64,000 bases of DNA from an uncultured Methanolobus sp. (GTDB lineage: Archaea; Halobacteriota; Methanosarcinia; Methanosarcinales; Methanosarcinaceae): positions 1,426,001-1,490,000 of the forward strand of contig NZ_OY762426.1 of assembly GCF_963665675.1 (NCBI RefSeq), given 5' to 3'. Numbering within the stretch: the stretch's first letter is position 1; every line of letters starts with the position of its first letter. Below are positions 1 to 8,428 of the stretch, one piece after another. Position numbers and translations under genes: made by a program. The notes below the pieces were generated by a model. It ran no database searches. It saw only the letters and a program-made list of their open reading frames with translations, and was not told the DNA's origin.

Positions 1-486
1 CTTGTTTCCACGGCAGAATTCCTGGGAGCTCATACTTTTAATTACAGTGGCTGGCAGGCTGCCCAGGGTCGACCGGGCCCTTCAGACCTCAAAGTTGCAG
101 AGGATTACACCATTAAAACACTGGAGAGATTCAGGGCTGATGACCTCATAACGGTAACTGATTTTGAAAAACCCCCTTTCCCTGCGGAACAACTGGATGA
201 AGCTGAAAAATACAGGTTCCATTTGATAACGCAACTACCGACAAGGGATGGAAAGGAATGTTGCCTGTGCATGCAGTGCGAAGAGCTTTGCCCCACGGGT
301 TCTATGGATGCGGTCAGGGGAGTAGTAAACCCGGAATCCTGTATTGCATGTTTCAGGTGTATTGCGAGTTGTCCTGAAGGTGTTTTGCACACCAACGATA
401 TAGCAAATTCATGGGAAAATAAATTAAAAATGCACAATACGACAAAAGAGGAAATTGACAGAATGGAGAGCAGGATATTCCTATAA
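1..486 (+). CDS. 4Fe-4S dicluster ferredoxin-domain protein (3' part)
   Basis: The reading frame is open from the first base of the window, so the start lies upstream and only the C-terminal 161 residues are seen; it ends at TAA 484-486. The C-terminal part carries two complete CxxCxxCxxxCP motifs (starting CCLCMQCEELCP and CIACFRCIASCP), the signature of a bacterial-type 2[4Fe-4S] ferredoxin domain. The preceding part has a flavodoxin-like feel, as in EFR1-type flavodoxin/ferredoxin fusions, but too little is visible to name the family. Expected role is cytoplasmic electron transfer. The substrate or partner cannot be inferred. Confidence 0.75.
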   Translation, partial: LVSTAEFLGAHTFNYSGWQAAQGRPGPSDLKVAEDYTIKTLERFRADDLITVTDFEKPPFPAEQLDEAEKYRFHLITQLPTRDGKECCLCMQCEELCPTGSMDAVRGVVNPESCIACFRCIASCPEGVLHTNDIANSWENKLKMHNTTKEEIDRMESRIFL

Positions 487-653
487 TACCCGTCTGGATC
501 AAAATGGGACTTAGATCATAAACTTCTTTTCGGATACTTAGTTTTATAAAAATCCAGCCTGACATATAAAGCTCAAATGACCACAATGGCAGAAAAGAAA
601 TACATGATATGCATATAGTGAATTAACTCTCTTACATGGGGTAGCAGGGGTTT

Positions 654-1112
654 ATGGCATATACTATGTTAACACACGAGAAGATATTCAGGAAAGTTAT
701 CAATATAGTGACAATTATTGTCCTGTATATACTACTGCTGGCGATAATAGTAGGAATGTTTAATGTTTTCCAGAATATCGGACTGGTATGGTTAAAAAAA
801 GGTGGTTTCAGTCAGGTAGTTTACAGTGTACTGACAATTTTTGTGCTTATTGATTTTTTCAAGGCTTTTGCAGATTACCAGGTTCATGAAAGGATTAGGC
901 TCACGTATGTAACCGACGGAACTATTTTGATAGTTTTGCGTGAGATTACCGTACTTATCTACAGTCATGAATTTGAAACAGAGACTCTGCTTGTATTTGC
1001 AGCATTGCTTTTAGTTTTAGGTATCATACGTGGGATTGCGGTGAGGTTTCCGGCATCTGGCAATGTGAATGTAAAATCATTGGAGATGGATAGGGAATCA
1101 GGGGAAGAATGA
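654..1112 (+). CDS. PsiE-like small membrane protein
   Basis: The 152-residue protein is mostly hydrophobic. It has about four predicted membrane segments (near residues 17-38, 55-72, 85-100 and 112-130), with short polar links and a charged C-terminal tail. Length and the pattern of helices with a conserved charged loop (HERIRLTYVTDG) match the phosphate-starvation-inducible PsiE family. The molecular role of that family is not established. An AGGGG-type ribosome site precedes ATG 654. It converges on the TrmB-type regulator, with a gap of 16 bases between stops. Confidence 0.6.
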   Translation: MAYTMLTHEKIFRKVINIVTIIVLYILLLAIIVGMFNVFQNIGLVWLKKGGFSQVVYSVLTIFVLIDFFKAFADYQVHERIRLTYVTDGTILIVLREITVLIYSHEFETETLLVFAALLLVLGIIRGIAVRFPASGNVNVKSLEMDRESGEE

Positions 1113-1128
1113 GTAATGTGCTCTTTCA

Positions 1129-1953
1129 TCAATTCAGCTTTTTAGCTGATTCCCACATTTCCTCGAATTTTCCCTGTAGTTTAGATGCCAGCCGCTGGTC
1201 CCAGACCTTTGTCATGGCTATAACATTATTCTGTTCAACAGGATCGATTATGCTGAACACGACCTTATCGTCATCGATGATCGTGAAATATGCAGGGAAT
1301 GGTTCATCCTGATACCTGATCTCGATGTTCCCGGCAGTGTCGTTTATTCCATGGGATTCATCATCCACTGTGTGCATCATTCCGGTTTCTTTTGAAGAAA
1401 TCATTCGTAATTTAACCCCTCGTTCAAAGGCTTTCATCATTTCCTGTCTAGTCTCAGATTCATTCGTTTCATTCGAATGTGAATGGAAACCCGATACTGC
1501 TGTTCTGGGTAAATAAAGTAAAATACATATTTCTTTTTCCGCTTCTTCAAAATTAGATCTTCTCATCTCCGGGATCTCGTTCCCCATTGCAGTTGTCCAG
1601 AATGATCTTTCTGCAGGTTTCTTGATCTTGATGTCATCGATCTCTTCGCCAATGTCGATGATAAGTTTTCTTGTGTTTTCCAGATCTTCATCCACTTGCT
1701 TCTTCTTTTCGGCATAAAGTCCGTTCAATGCATTGCTAGGTTTTTTGGCCATGTATTTTTTTGGTCTGCTGTTCTGGACTTCAAATAAGCCTTTTGTTAC
1801 AAGTGAGTTCATTGTTTCGTATATTTTACCATAAGGGATATTCGTCTCCTTATGAACAGAACCTGCTTCTGCGATCCCATGTTTTAAAATGTAAAGATAT
1901 GCTTTGACTTCGTATTTGTTCAATCCCAGTTCGATAAGTTTGTTTTCCAGCAT
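1129..1953 (-). CDS. TrmB-family transcriptional regulator
   Basis: The 274-residue protein opens with a winged helix-turn-helix of the TrmB type (residues 1-70: a helix starting LGLNKYEVKAYLYILKHG and a recognition helix IPYGKIYETMNSLVTKG). A coiled linker follows (about 75-110), then a ligand-binding-like C-terminal domain. TrmB proteins are archaeal sugar- or metabolite-responsive repressors/activators. The effector here is unknown. It is divergent from the small repeat gene at 2076, with which it shares a roughly 120-bp promoter region, so that gene is a reasonable target (inference). Confidence 0.75.
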   Translation of the reverse strand: MLENKLIELGLNKYEVKAYLYILKHGIAEAGSVHKETNIPYGKIYETMNSLVTKGLFEVQNSRPKKYMAKKPSNALNGLYAEKKKQVDEDLENTRKLIIDIGEEIDDIKIKKPAERSFWTTAMGNEIPEMRRSNFEEAEKEICILLYLPRTAVSGFHSHSNETNESETRQEMMKAFERGVKLRMISSKETGMMHTVDDESHGINDTAGNIEIRYQDEPFPAYFTIIDDDKVVFSIIDPVEQNNVIAMTKVWDQRLASKLQGKFEEMWESAKKLN

Positions 1954-2075
1954 CTTTGAAACCCTTTGTATGTGTTATCCTGAGTATAAACCGTTTAAAT
2001 ATTGATTTCCTTTTAAGCACTAGGACACAACTACTAAGTGGTGTCAAAATAAATGGATTATGTAGAGGTATACAA

Positions 2076-2381
2076 ATGAATGATAAAAGGATGACCCCTA
2101 AAATAGCCGCATTGCAAAAGGCAATAGAAGAAGCACATGTAAACATAAAAGAAGCACACAAAGACATGAGCCCCGAGGACATAGATATATATCATGAAAT
2201 AATGGAAAAGATGACCCCTGAAATGCTTACATTGAAAAAGATAATAGATGAGTCTCATAAAAGCGTAAAAGAGGCATCAGATATCCTGAGTCCTGAGGAA
2301 ATGCAGACATATCATGAAATAATGAACGAGAAGTATCCTCATGGAACGGATGACCCGCATCATGGTCATCATGGCCACTGA
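2076..2381 (+). CDS. small protein with two tandem 40-residue repeats and a His-rich tail
   Basis: ATG 2076 is preferred over the longer in-frame start at 1956 because a GAGGT ribosome site lies just before it and the extension is low-complexity. The 101-residue protein consists of two tandem copies of one unit. Each runs from M-T-P through a charged helix (AIEEAHVNIKEAHKDMSPED and IIDESHKSVKEASDILSPEE) to a YHEIM motif. After these comes a tail rich in Gly and His (HHGHHGH). The tail suggests metal binding. No family is recognised. It is soluble and probably helical. Confidence 0.6.
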   Translation: MNDKRMTPKIAALQKAIEEAHVNIKEAHKDMSPEDIDIYHEIMEKMTPEMLTLKKIIDESHKSVKEASDILSPEEMQTYHEIMNEKYPHGTDDPHHGHHGH

Positions 2382-2416
2382 AGTAAGAACTAAGCACTGA
2401 ATGAATTCCTGAGATT

Positions 2417-3118
2417 TTACTTAATGCAGTAAAATCCTGCCTGCATGTAAGAATACCAGAACAGTTCCACGGTTCTGAATCCTGTTTCCCTGAGCAGTTT
2501 GAGGTGCTTCTCAACTGTGATGGGGAAATATTCAGTTCCAAAGCGTCCAAGATGGATCTTGATTTCATCCTCAGTTCTCCTGTGGACTCTCTGGAAATCT
2601 CCCCAGTATCTTTTACTGACACTGATGCCTTCTTCTGTAAGAGGGCTGATGTTCTCGAAAGTGATGAAAAATCCACCTTCTTTGAGAAGTTTATAACATT
2701 TCTCTACTGCTTTTTTTCTGTTTTCCATATCAAGGTAGTGATGACACTGGATAGCAGTGATTACATCCGGCTGTTCTCTGAGTTTTTGAGTGAAATCCTG
2801 AGTTGCAGATGCTTCAAGTATCTCAACTCTGTCACAAGGACATGATGAGAGTTTTTCCCTTGTCTGCTTCAACATTCCTTTTGAAGGGTCAAGCATGAGG
2901 AATTTTGTGTCAGGAAAATGTTCAATTGCTTTTGTAATGAAAGTCCCCGTTCCACATCCGGTATCCATCCAGATTTTTGGTTTTTCAGGTAGTGATCCGA
3001 TCAGGTTGATGGTTTCCTCATGGAAGGATCTGTAATATGGAAGGACAGTAGATATTTTAGTATCATAATCCTCAGGAAGATGAGGAGTTTTGTTTTCAGG
3101 ATCTTCGGTAGAGAGCAT
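2417..3118 (-). CDS. class I SAM-dependent methyltransferase
   Basis: The 233-residue protein has the class I Rossmann methyltransferase core. Motif I is MDTGCGTGTFITKA near residue 52, followed by the acidic LMLDPS strand end (motif II) and VITAIQCHHYLD (motif IV region). The substrate cannot be told from sequence. It is convergent with the 2076 gene and divergent from the aldo/keto reductase at 3231, whose promoter region it shares. Confidence 0.8.
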   Translation of the reverse strand: MLSTEDPENKTPHLPEDYDTKISTVLPYYRSFHEETINLIGSLPEKPKIWMDTGCGTGTFITKAIEHFPDTKFLMLDPSKGMLKQTREKLSSCPCDRVEILEASATQDFTQKLREQPDVITAIQCHHYLDMENRKKAVEKCYKLLKEGGFFITFENISPLTEEGISVSKRYWGDFQRVHRRTEDEIKIHLGRFGTEYFPITVEKHLKLLRETGFRTVELFWYSYMQAGFYCIK

Positions 3119-3183
3119 ATATGAAAATGGAACATTTCATTCTTTATATTTCCTTTGCAGAGGTTTTAAGTAGTGTAAAAGTT

Positions 3184-3203
3184 AAATGACTGATTAGTCA
3201 TTT
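3184..3203. promoter_or_regulatory. 8-bp inverted repeat in the divergent promoter
   Basis: AAATGACT and AGTCATTT form a perfect inverted repeat around a GATT spacer. It lies 28 bases upstream of the aldo/keto reductase start and 66 bases from the methyltransferase start on the other strand. The position suits an operator overlapping the reductase promoter. The cognate regulator is unknown. Confidence 0.45.
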
Positions 3204-3230
3204 TGATATTCGGATACGGAGAATAATAGG

Positions 3231-4436
3231 ATGTTATACAGAAAAATGCCAAAAAACGGAGATGAACTTTCAATACTGGGTTTTGGCGCCATGCGTTTGC
3301 CAGTAAAAGAGGATGGGAGTATAGATGAAAAAACAGCAACTAATATGGTTCGCTATTCCATCAACAATGGTGTGAACTATGTTGATACAGCCTGGCCTTA
3401 TCACATGGGTGAAAGTGAGACTTTCCTTGCAAAAGCACTTGCAGATGGATATAGGGAAAAGGTGAAGCTTGCTACAAAGCAACCGCAATGGATGGTTAAA
3501 AACCCCGGGGATATGGATAAGTTTCTCAATGCACAACTTAAGAAACTCAACACCGATCACATCGATTATTATCTTATTCACAGTCTTGTGGATAGCAGCT
3601 GGGAAAACATCAAAAATCTTGGTGTGAGGGAGTTTCTTGACAAAGCCAAAGCCGACGGCCGTATAATAAATGCCGGTTTTTCATATCATGGAAGTCCTGA
3701 GGATTTTGCACCGATAGTCGATGCTTACGACTGGGATTTCTGCCAGATACAGTACAATTTCCTGGATACTAATGTTCAGGCAGGGACAGCAGGTCTGGAA
3801 TATGCTGCATCAAAAGGTCTTGGTGTTGTGATTATGGAGCCTCTGCGTGGCGGGAACCTTGCAGACCCTGTTCCACAGGAAGTTCTGGATATCTGGAACG
3901 GGGCTGATACTAAACGCAGTCCTGTTGAATGGGCTTTGAGATGGGTATGGAACCACCCGGAAATTACTGTTGTGCTTTCAGGTATGAGCGCACCTGCTCA
4001 TGTTGAAGAGAATCTGAAGATCGCAGATGAAGGTCTTGCAAATTCACTGACTGAAAAAGAGCTGCAACTTGTGGAAAGAGTTGCAGAGAAGTACGGTGAG
4101 CTTATGAAGATTAACTGTACCGGATGCAGATATTGTATGCCATGTCCTGAAGGAGTTGACATTCCTGCATGTTTTGAGGTCTATAACAACCTGCACATGT
4201 TTGGTGGTGAGGACAGACTTAAGATGATGTATGCTGCAAAAATGGGCGGTATTCTCAGAGGAGATGAGACTAATTTTGCTTCACAGTGCGTGCAGTGCGG
4301 ACAATGTCTGGATGCATGTCCTCAGCAGATTCCAATACCTGACATGCTTGAGGAAGTTGCAGAGGAATTCGAGGGTCTGGGTCTTGGAGAAAGAATTGCC
4401 TTTGCAAAGCAGCTGTTTGCTGATGACAGTTGCTGA
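3231..4436 (+). CDS. aldo/keto reductase with C-terminal 4Fe-4S domain
   Basis: The 401-residue protein has an N-terminal TIM-barrel aldo/keto reductase domain (residues 1-270). Catalytic-type residues are visible: Asp and Tyr in YVDTAWPYHMGESE and Lys in LATKQPQW. A C-terminal ferredoxin-like region has CTGCRYCMPCPEGVDIP and CVQCGQCLDACPQQIPIP, two cysteine clusters that fit 4Fe-4S centres. Such fusions are common in anaerobes and presumably couple ferredoxin to carbonyl reduction (inference); the substrate is not known. It is a single gene ending in a hairpin terminator. Confidence 0.85.
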   Translation: MLYRKMPKNGDELSILGFGAMRLPVKEDGSIDEKTATNMVRYSINNGVNYVDTAWPYHMGESETFLAKALADGYREKVKLATKQPQWMVKNPGDMDKFLNAQLKKLNTDHIDYYLIHSLVDSSWENIKNLGVREFLDKAKADGRIINAGFSYHGSPEDFAPIVDAYDWDFCQIQYNFLDTNVQAGTAGLEYAASKGLGVVIMEPLRGGNLADPVPQEVLDIWNGADTKRSPVEWALRWVWNHPEITVVLSGMSAPAHVEENLKIADEGLANSLTEKELQLVERVAEKYGELMKINCTGCRYCMPCPEGVDIPACFEVYNNLHMFGGEDRLKMMYAAKMGGILRGDETNFASQCVQCGQCLDACPQQIPIPDMLEEVAEEFEGLGLGERIAFAKQLFADDSC

Positions 4437-4470
4437 GATGCACATTTTGTGAGAGCATCTCCTTTTCTTT
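4435..4470 (+). terminator. hairpin and pyrimidine tract after the aldo/keto reductase
   Basis: GAGATGC (4435-4441) pairs with GCATCTC (4455-4461) and is followed by CTTTTCTTT. It overlaps the stop codon of the preceding gene. Confidence 0.5.
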
Positions 4471-4495
4471 ACTTATTTATACTTTTCAAAACTAT

Positions 4496-5804
4496 GAGGC
4501 TGTCAAAAACTTTGGTGTTAAACTTTTTTGGATATGTTCCCCTCCCAATATCCTCTTTTTACGCTTAAATAGTTCAACATTCCATCTGGTGTTTTAAATA
4601 TCCTTTTCAATGAATCTGGTAACGTTTGTCGATAATAGTTCTCAATAGGATTTGTTGTTTTTGAAACCATTTCATCCACCATAAACCAAGTCAACCTTTC
4701 GAAGTCTTTTACAATTTTATCTATTGATTTATGAAGTAATTGAGGAATCTCCTCTATATTACTGATTATCTCTTGAAGTCTGTTGATTGCGATATTTATA
4801 TCGTATGTTCTAAATACTTCCTTGATCTTTGTAAATGCCAAACATAAGCTGATCTTTTCCCTGGGGCCAATAAATTTTGATTTTAGTTTTTTGTACACAT
4901 CTTTCCCAATAAGCTTGTACAGATGAAATATGCAAAGCTGATGCTTGATTTTTAGTTCATCCATAATTGATTTGTATTTTCTTCGGTGGTCGGTTGAAAT
5001 GGCATGAAGAGGCTTAGAAGCTACTGCATTTTTAATAAAACCCTTAACAGTAGAATATTCGAGATCTGTCATAATTTTTTCTTTTACTGGTTTATTCAGG
5101 ACAGAGTCTATCAAACTGAGCCTGTAAAACCGACTTCCATTCAGTTTTATATATTGTTCATCATAACAATAGTATCCAGAATAAAGATTATCATCGCTTG
5201 ATACTGATATTCTGTTTGACTCTGCAATCCAGTTATAAATTGTCTGGTGAGAGGGAGAACAATCATATAGTGATGTGAAGATTTTTTGTAGATGTCTGAA
5301 TGAACAATAACCAGTCTCGTATGTTTTTTCTATACAGCGTTCATAAGTTCGGGCATATTGATGTCCTTTTTTTACAATTGAATCAAGAGGTGTTGTGAAT
5401 TTTTTAGAACAAATTTTGCAATAGTATCTTCGAACATAAATGACCTGACTTCCAAACTCTGCTAATTTTAGCTTGCGTTTGTAATATTCTTGTTTGATCA
5501 CTTTCCTGGAACCACAAACAGGACAGCAAGGATAAAGGAGGTCAAAATGATTGTCTGCATGCAGAACAAGCTCCTTCTCATTGTGAATATCCCTATTTTC
5601 AGTTGAAGATAATTGAGATGTGATAGCATCTTCAAAGCTTGTAATGCCTGAAATGCAATCGCTTAGTTTAAGTTGAATTGAGCTAATATGAGATTTGAAA
5701 GTGGATATAATATAGTTTGTCACAAAACTATATTCACTTTCATAATATATATTTATTGTTATTAATTAGCTCAGGCTCTGCAACCCCAAAGTTTTTGACA
5801 GCCC
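4496..5804 (-). mobile_element. intact insertion sequence, 1309 bp, with 9-bp target duplication
   Basis: Terminal inverted repeats of about 24 bp begin GAGGCTGTCAAAAACTTTGG on the left and GGGGCTGTCAAAAACTTTGG on the right (read inward). They are flanked by a perfect 9-bp direct repeat CAAAACTAT at 4487-4495 and 5805-5813. The single transposase gene is on the minus strand. Length and target duplication could suit an ISM1-like group, but the family is not assigned. The element sits between the aldo/keto reductase terminator and the ABC transporter genes, 53 bases before the ATPase start. Confidence 0.9.
4518..5723 (-). CDS. DDE transposase with N-terminal zinc ribbon
   Basis: The 401-residue protein fills its element. 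Two CxxC pairs near residues 65-105 (CPVCGS and CKICSKKF) make a zinc ribbon. A helix-turn-helix-like region follows. Candidate catalytic acids are in YCYDEQYIKLNG, ISTDHRRKYK and NPIENYYRQ, giving a D-D-E pattern with the usual helical insertion. No frameshift or stop is seen, so it looks active. Confidence 0.8.
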   Translation of the reverse strand: MTNYIISTFKSHISSIQLKLSDCISGITSFEDAITSQLSSTENRDIHNEKELVLHADNHFDLLYPCCPVCGSRKVIKQEYYKRKLKLAEFGSQVIYVRRYYCKICSKKFTTPLDSIVKKGHQYARTYERCIEKTYETGYCSFRHLQKIFTSLYDCSPSHQTIYNWIAESNRISVSSDDNLYSGYYCYDEQYIKLNGSRFYRLSLIDSVLNKPVKEKIMTDLEYSTVKGFIKNAVASKPLHAISTDHRRKYKSIMDELKIKHQLCIFHLYKLIGKDVYKKLKSKFIGPREKISLCLAFTKIKEVFRTYDINIAINRLQEIISNIEEIPQLLHKSIDKIVKDFERLTWFMVDEMVSKTTNPIENYYRQTLPDSLKRIFKTPDGMLNYLSVKRGYWEGNISKKV

Positions 5805-5857
5805 CAAAACTATAATTGTAGGAACACAGAGTAACGACCCAATTGCAGGTAGATACC

Positions 5858-6559
5858 GTGATAACTGTAAAGAATCTCTCAAAGAATTTTGGTGATACAA
5901 AAGCCGTTGATGCTGTAAACCTTGAAGTTAAAAAAGGTGAATTATTCGGTCTTCTGGGTCCGAATGGTTCAGGCAAAACAACAATGATAAAAATGCTCAC
6001 CGGCCAGATCAAACCTACTGAAGGTGAAGTATCAGTGCATGGCATTGATGTTCTTGCTAAACCTCTGAGAGTAAAGGAGCTTACCGGTATCATTCCCGAA
6101 CAGGAAACACCACCAAGTTTCCTGACCGCTGAAGAATACCTGTATTTCGTTGCTAAAATAAGGAAGCTTGAAGATTTTGAAGATAAATGTGAGTGGTGGT
6201 TTTCGTATCTTGATTTTGCAGGCCAGAAGGATGTGCTCTGCAAAGACCTTTCCCGTGGAACAAGACAAAAACTGATGCTTGCACAGGCGTTCCTGCATGA
6301 ACCTGAGCTTGTGATAATCGATGAACCTCTCATCAACCTTGACCCGCTGATGCAGCGCAAGGTCAAGGATTTCCTGAAGGATTATGTAAGCAAAGGAGGC
6401 ACGGTTTTCATATCGACCCACATTCTGGAGATTGCCAGGGAAATATGCAGCAGCATGGGTATAATCTACAAGGGAAAGCTGGTCTTCTCAGGAAATATGG
6501 ACGACTCCGCAATTGGTGACAGGCCACTTGAAGATTTCTTCCTTGAACTTGTTAACTGA
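5858..6559 (+). CDS. ABC transporter ATP-binding protein
   Basis: GTG 5858 is chosen over the in-frame TTG at 5843 because an AGGT site lies 7 bases before it and the family motif ITVKNLSKNFG begins there. About 233 residues. Walker A GPNGSGKTT, signature-like DLSRGTRQKL (diverged from LSGGQ), Walker B LVIIDEP followed by the D-loop, and the switch His in ISTHI are all present. It pairs with the membrane subunit 10 bases downstream. The IS ending at 5804 lies directly upstream and has probably replaced the native promoter (inference). Substrate unknown; the fold is typical of export-type ABC-2 systems. Confidence 0.85.
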   Translation: MITVKNLSKNFGDTKAVDAVNLEVKKGELFGLLGPNGSGKTTMIKMLTGQIKPTEGEVSVHGIDVLAKPLRVKELTGIIPEQETPPSFLTAEEYLYFVAKIRKLEDFEDKCEWWFSYLDFAGQKDVLCKDLSRGTRQKLMLAQAFLHEPELVIIDEPLINLDPLMQRKVKDFLKDYVSKGGTVFISTHILEIAREICSSMGIIYKGKLVFSGNMDDSAIGDRPLEDFFLELVN

Positions 6560-6569
6560 GGTGCCGGTA

Positions 6570-7964
6570 ATGTTTGAGCTGTTCAGGAGCATGATGAAGG
6601 AAGAATGGAGGATGCACTCTGCATTCTTCGGAGATAGGGGATTTGCTCTCTTTCCGGTTGTGATAGCAGCAGTTTCCATGTTACTTTCACTTTCCATGAT
6701 AATATTCTGGAGGATAATCAGCCAGACCGATGTGCTGCTGGGAATTCATTACCTGTTACTTTTCATGGGTTTAATGGTGGGAGGTTTTGGCCTGCTTGGC
6801 AGGGAGGTCATGAACAGAAGATTTGGACAGGCAAGTCTTCTGGCTTACTCATCAAGGACACTTCCAATATCAGAGAGAGTCATTTTTGCTAATTTCATTG
6901 TCAAGGATGTTGTTTATTATTTCTTCCTGTATGTGCTGCCATTCACAGTAGGATTTGTGGCAGGAGCAATCATTATTGATATCCATTATCCGTTTTTCCT
7001 GTTTCTATTGACCCTGTTTTTGTCATTCTGTATCGGGCTTTCATTTGTATTCTTACTATCCACTATCTATGCAAATCCGGGAAAGAAGGCTCTTTTCCTG
7101 TTAATATTGATTCCTGTATTGTTCCTGATTTTCTTCAAGGGACTCGAATTTGATGTATTCTACAGGCTTTCATCATTTGTTCTCTATACTGAGCCTTCCC
7201 TGAAAGTTCTGATTACCTGTTTAGCTCTTGTTCTAGTACCATCGGCAATATCCCTGATATTCCTGAAAGTGGATTACCCACAATCTCAGAAACATTACAG
7301 AAATCAGTTCAGGAAGATTTCTGACAGATTGAATTTCTATGCTTACTCTCATTTTATGACAAAGGATTATCTGGATTTCAGTCGAAGTGAAGGTGGTGCC
7401 GGAAAGATCATATTCTCCTTCCTTGTACCGGTTTTGCTGGTATGGCTGTTCCTGCCACAGTTGCTTAAAGCTGTTCCAGGGCTGGATACACTTGTGGTTT
7501 TTGCAGTGGTAGTAGGCATGATGGCGTCTTCCATGTATAGCTGGCTGGTTGAGTTCGACATGTTCAGTTCGTACTCTTTCCTTCCGTTAACGGTTGTTGA
7601 TGTTCTCAGAAGCAAGCTCAACAGTTATTCGCTGCTCAATGTGATTCCTTTTCTGGTGGTTGTGGCGGCGACTATCTATGCAGGAAGGTTGCTTGATATT
7701 GTTCATATCATCTTGCTTTTTGTTGCAATTTCAATGTATGTTGTTTCGGTGACTGTTTACCTGACCGGTCTTAACACAACATTTTCACTCTACAGTGCCG
7801 GTACGTTTGCAAGCTATGTGCTGGCTATCGGCCCTGTAGTTCTGGGGATGACCTTTCTTGCTCAGCTTAACTTTCATTTAGTGCTTTTGTCCGTGTTGAT
7901 GATTCCGGTTTCTTTGTTTGTGCTGAAGAAGAGTTTTGTAAAGTGGGACAAATGGGAAGCTTGA
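6570..7964 (+). CDS. ABC-type multi-span membrane protein
   Basis: ATG 6570 has a GAGGTG ribosome site 7 bases upstream. The track-length extension to 6513 would overlap the ATPase and is rejected. The 464-residue protein has about ten to twelve hydrophobic segments and an N-terminal amphipathic stretch (FELFRSMMKEEWRMHSAFF) typical of ABC-2 permeases. It forms a two-gene operon with the ATPase and is its likely membrane partner. The transported substrate is not known. Confidence 0.75.
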   Translation: MFELFRSMMKEEWRMHSAFFGDRGFALFPVVIAAVSMLLSLSMIIFWRIISQTDVLLGIHYLLLFMGLMVGGFGLLGREVMNRRFGQASLLAYSSRTLPISERVIFANFIVKDVVYYFFLYVLPFTVGFVAGAIIIDIHYPFFLFLLTLFLSFCIGLSFVFLLSTIYANPGKKALFLLILIPVLFLIFFKGLEFDVFYRLSSFVLYTEPSLKVLITCLALVLVPSAISLIFLKVDYPQSQKHYRNQFRKISDRLNFYAYSHFMTKDYLDFSRSEGGAGKIIFSFLVPVLLVWLFLPQLLKAVPGLDTLVVFAVVVGMMASSMYSWLVEFDMFSSYSFLPLTVVDVLRSKLNSYSLLNVIPFLVVVAATIYAGRLLDIVHIILLFVAISMYVVSVTVYLTGLNTTFSLYSAGTFASYVLAIGPVVLGMTFLAQLNFHLVLLSVLMIPVSLFVLKKSFVKWDKWEA

Positions 7965-8344
7965 GTGTCTCATTAAGAATTCAGGCTTAAAAATTTATAG
8001 GGGAAAACGCTTTATCCTTTTTAGTCAAAAACTAACATGTAACTACTCGCCTCTGTAGAAATTCTGATGAGATCAATATCGGCAAGTTAAACAAATATCT
8101 AATCGTACACCAATATAGATAATTGTAGTTCCGTTAAATGAATTTCAAAGATTTCTACAGAGACAATTTTTTATCCCTTTTAATTCCAGTACGGCTGTGG
8201 ATTTTTCAAGAGGCATACGGATGAATTAGGGTGTGGAATGACAGTGAAGTTATAAGATTAAGCTTCTAATGTTTGTTTTATTGAGCTTGTTTTATCACCG
8301 GGCATCCGATTGGTCATATGTTTAACAGAATCTATTTAAATAAG
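7965..8344. other. intergenic region with a distant 12-bp inverted repeat
   Basis: No gene is supported in this stretch. CTCTGTAGAAAT at 8051-8062 and ATTTCTACAGAG at 8151-8162 are perfect inverted repeats bounding a 112-bp segment. No flanking duplication is visible, so a mobile-element remnant is only a possibility. Confidence 0.4.
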
Positions 8345-8396
8345 TGGTCAAATGCTTGACCAACTACATATAAATAAGTGGTCAAATGCTTGACCA
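8345..8396 (+). promoter_or_regulatory. duplicated palindromic operator upstream of the ATPase gene
   Basis: TGGTCAA-ATGC-TTGACCA occurs twice, at 8345-8362 and 8379-8396, inside a 34-bp tandem duplication. Immediately after it is a TATA-like TTTATATG at 8401-8408, about 21 bases before the ATG at 8429. A dimeric regulator bound here would cover or abut the promoter, so repression (possibly autoregulation) is likely. That is inference from position. Confidence 0.65.
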
Positions 8397-8428
8397 ACTA
8401 TTTATATGCGTGTGTTCTATTTATATAC

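Noticed and set aside
6513..6569. Extended start of the ABC membrane protein
   Set aside because: Overlaps the ATPase gene; a good ribosome site marks ATG 6570.
8341..8400. CRISPR array for the tandem palindromes
   Set aside because: Only two repeats, with no spacer-length unit, and a palindrome typical of an operator; no cas genes in the window.
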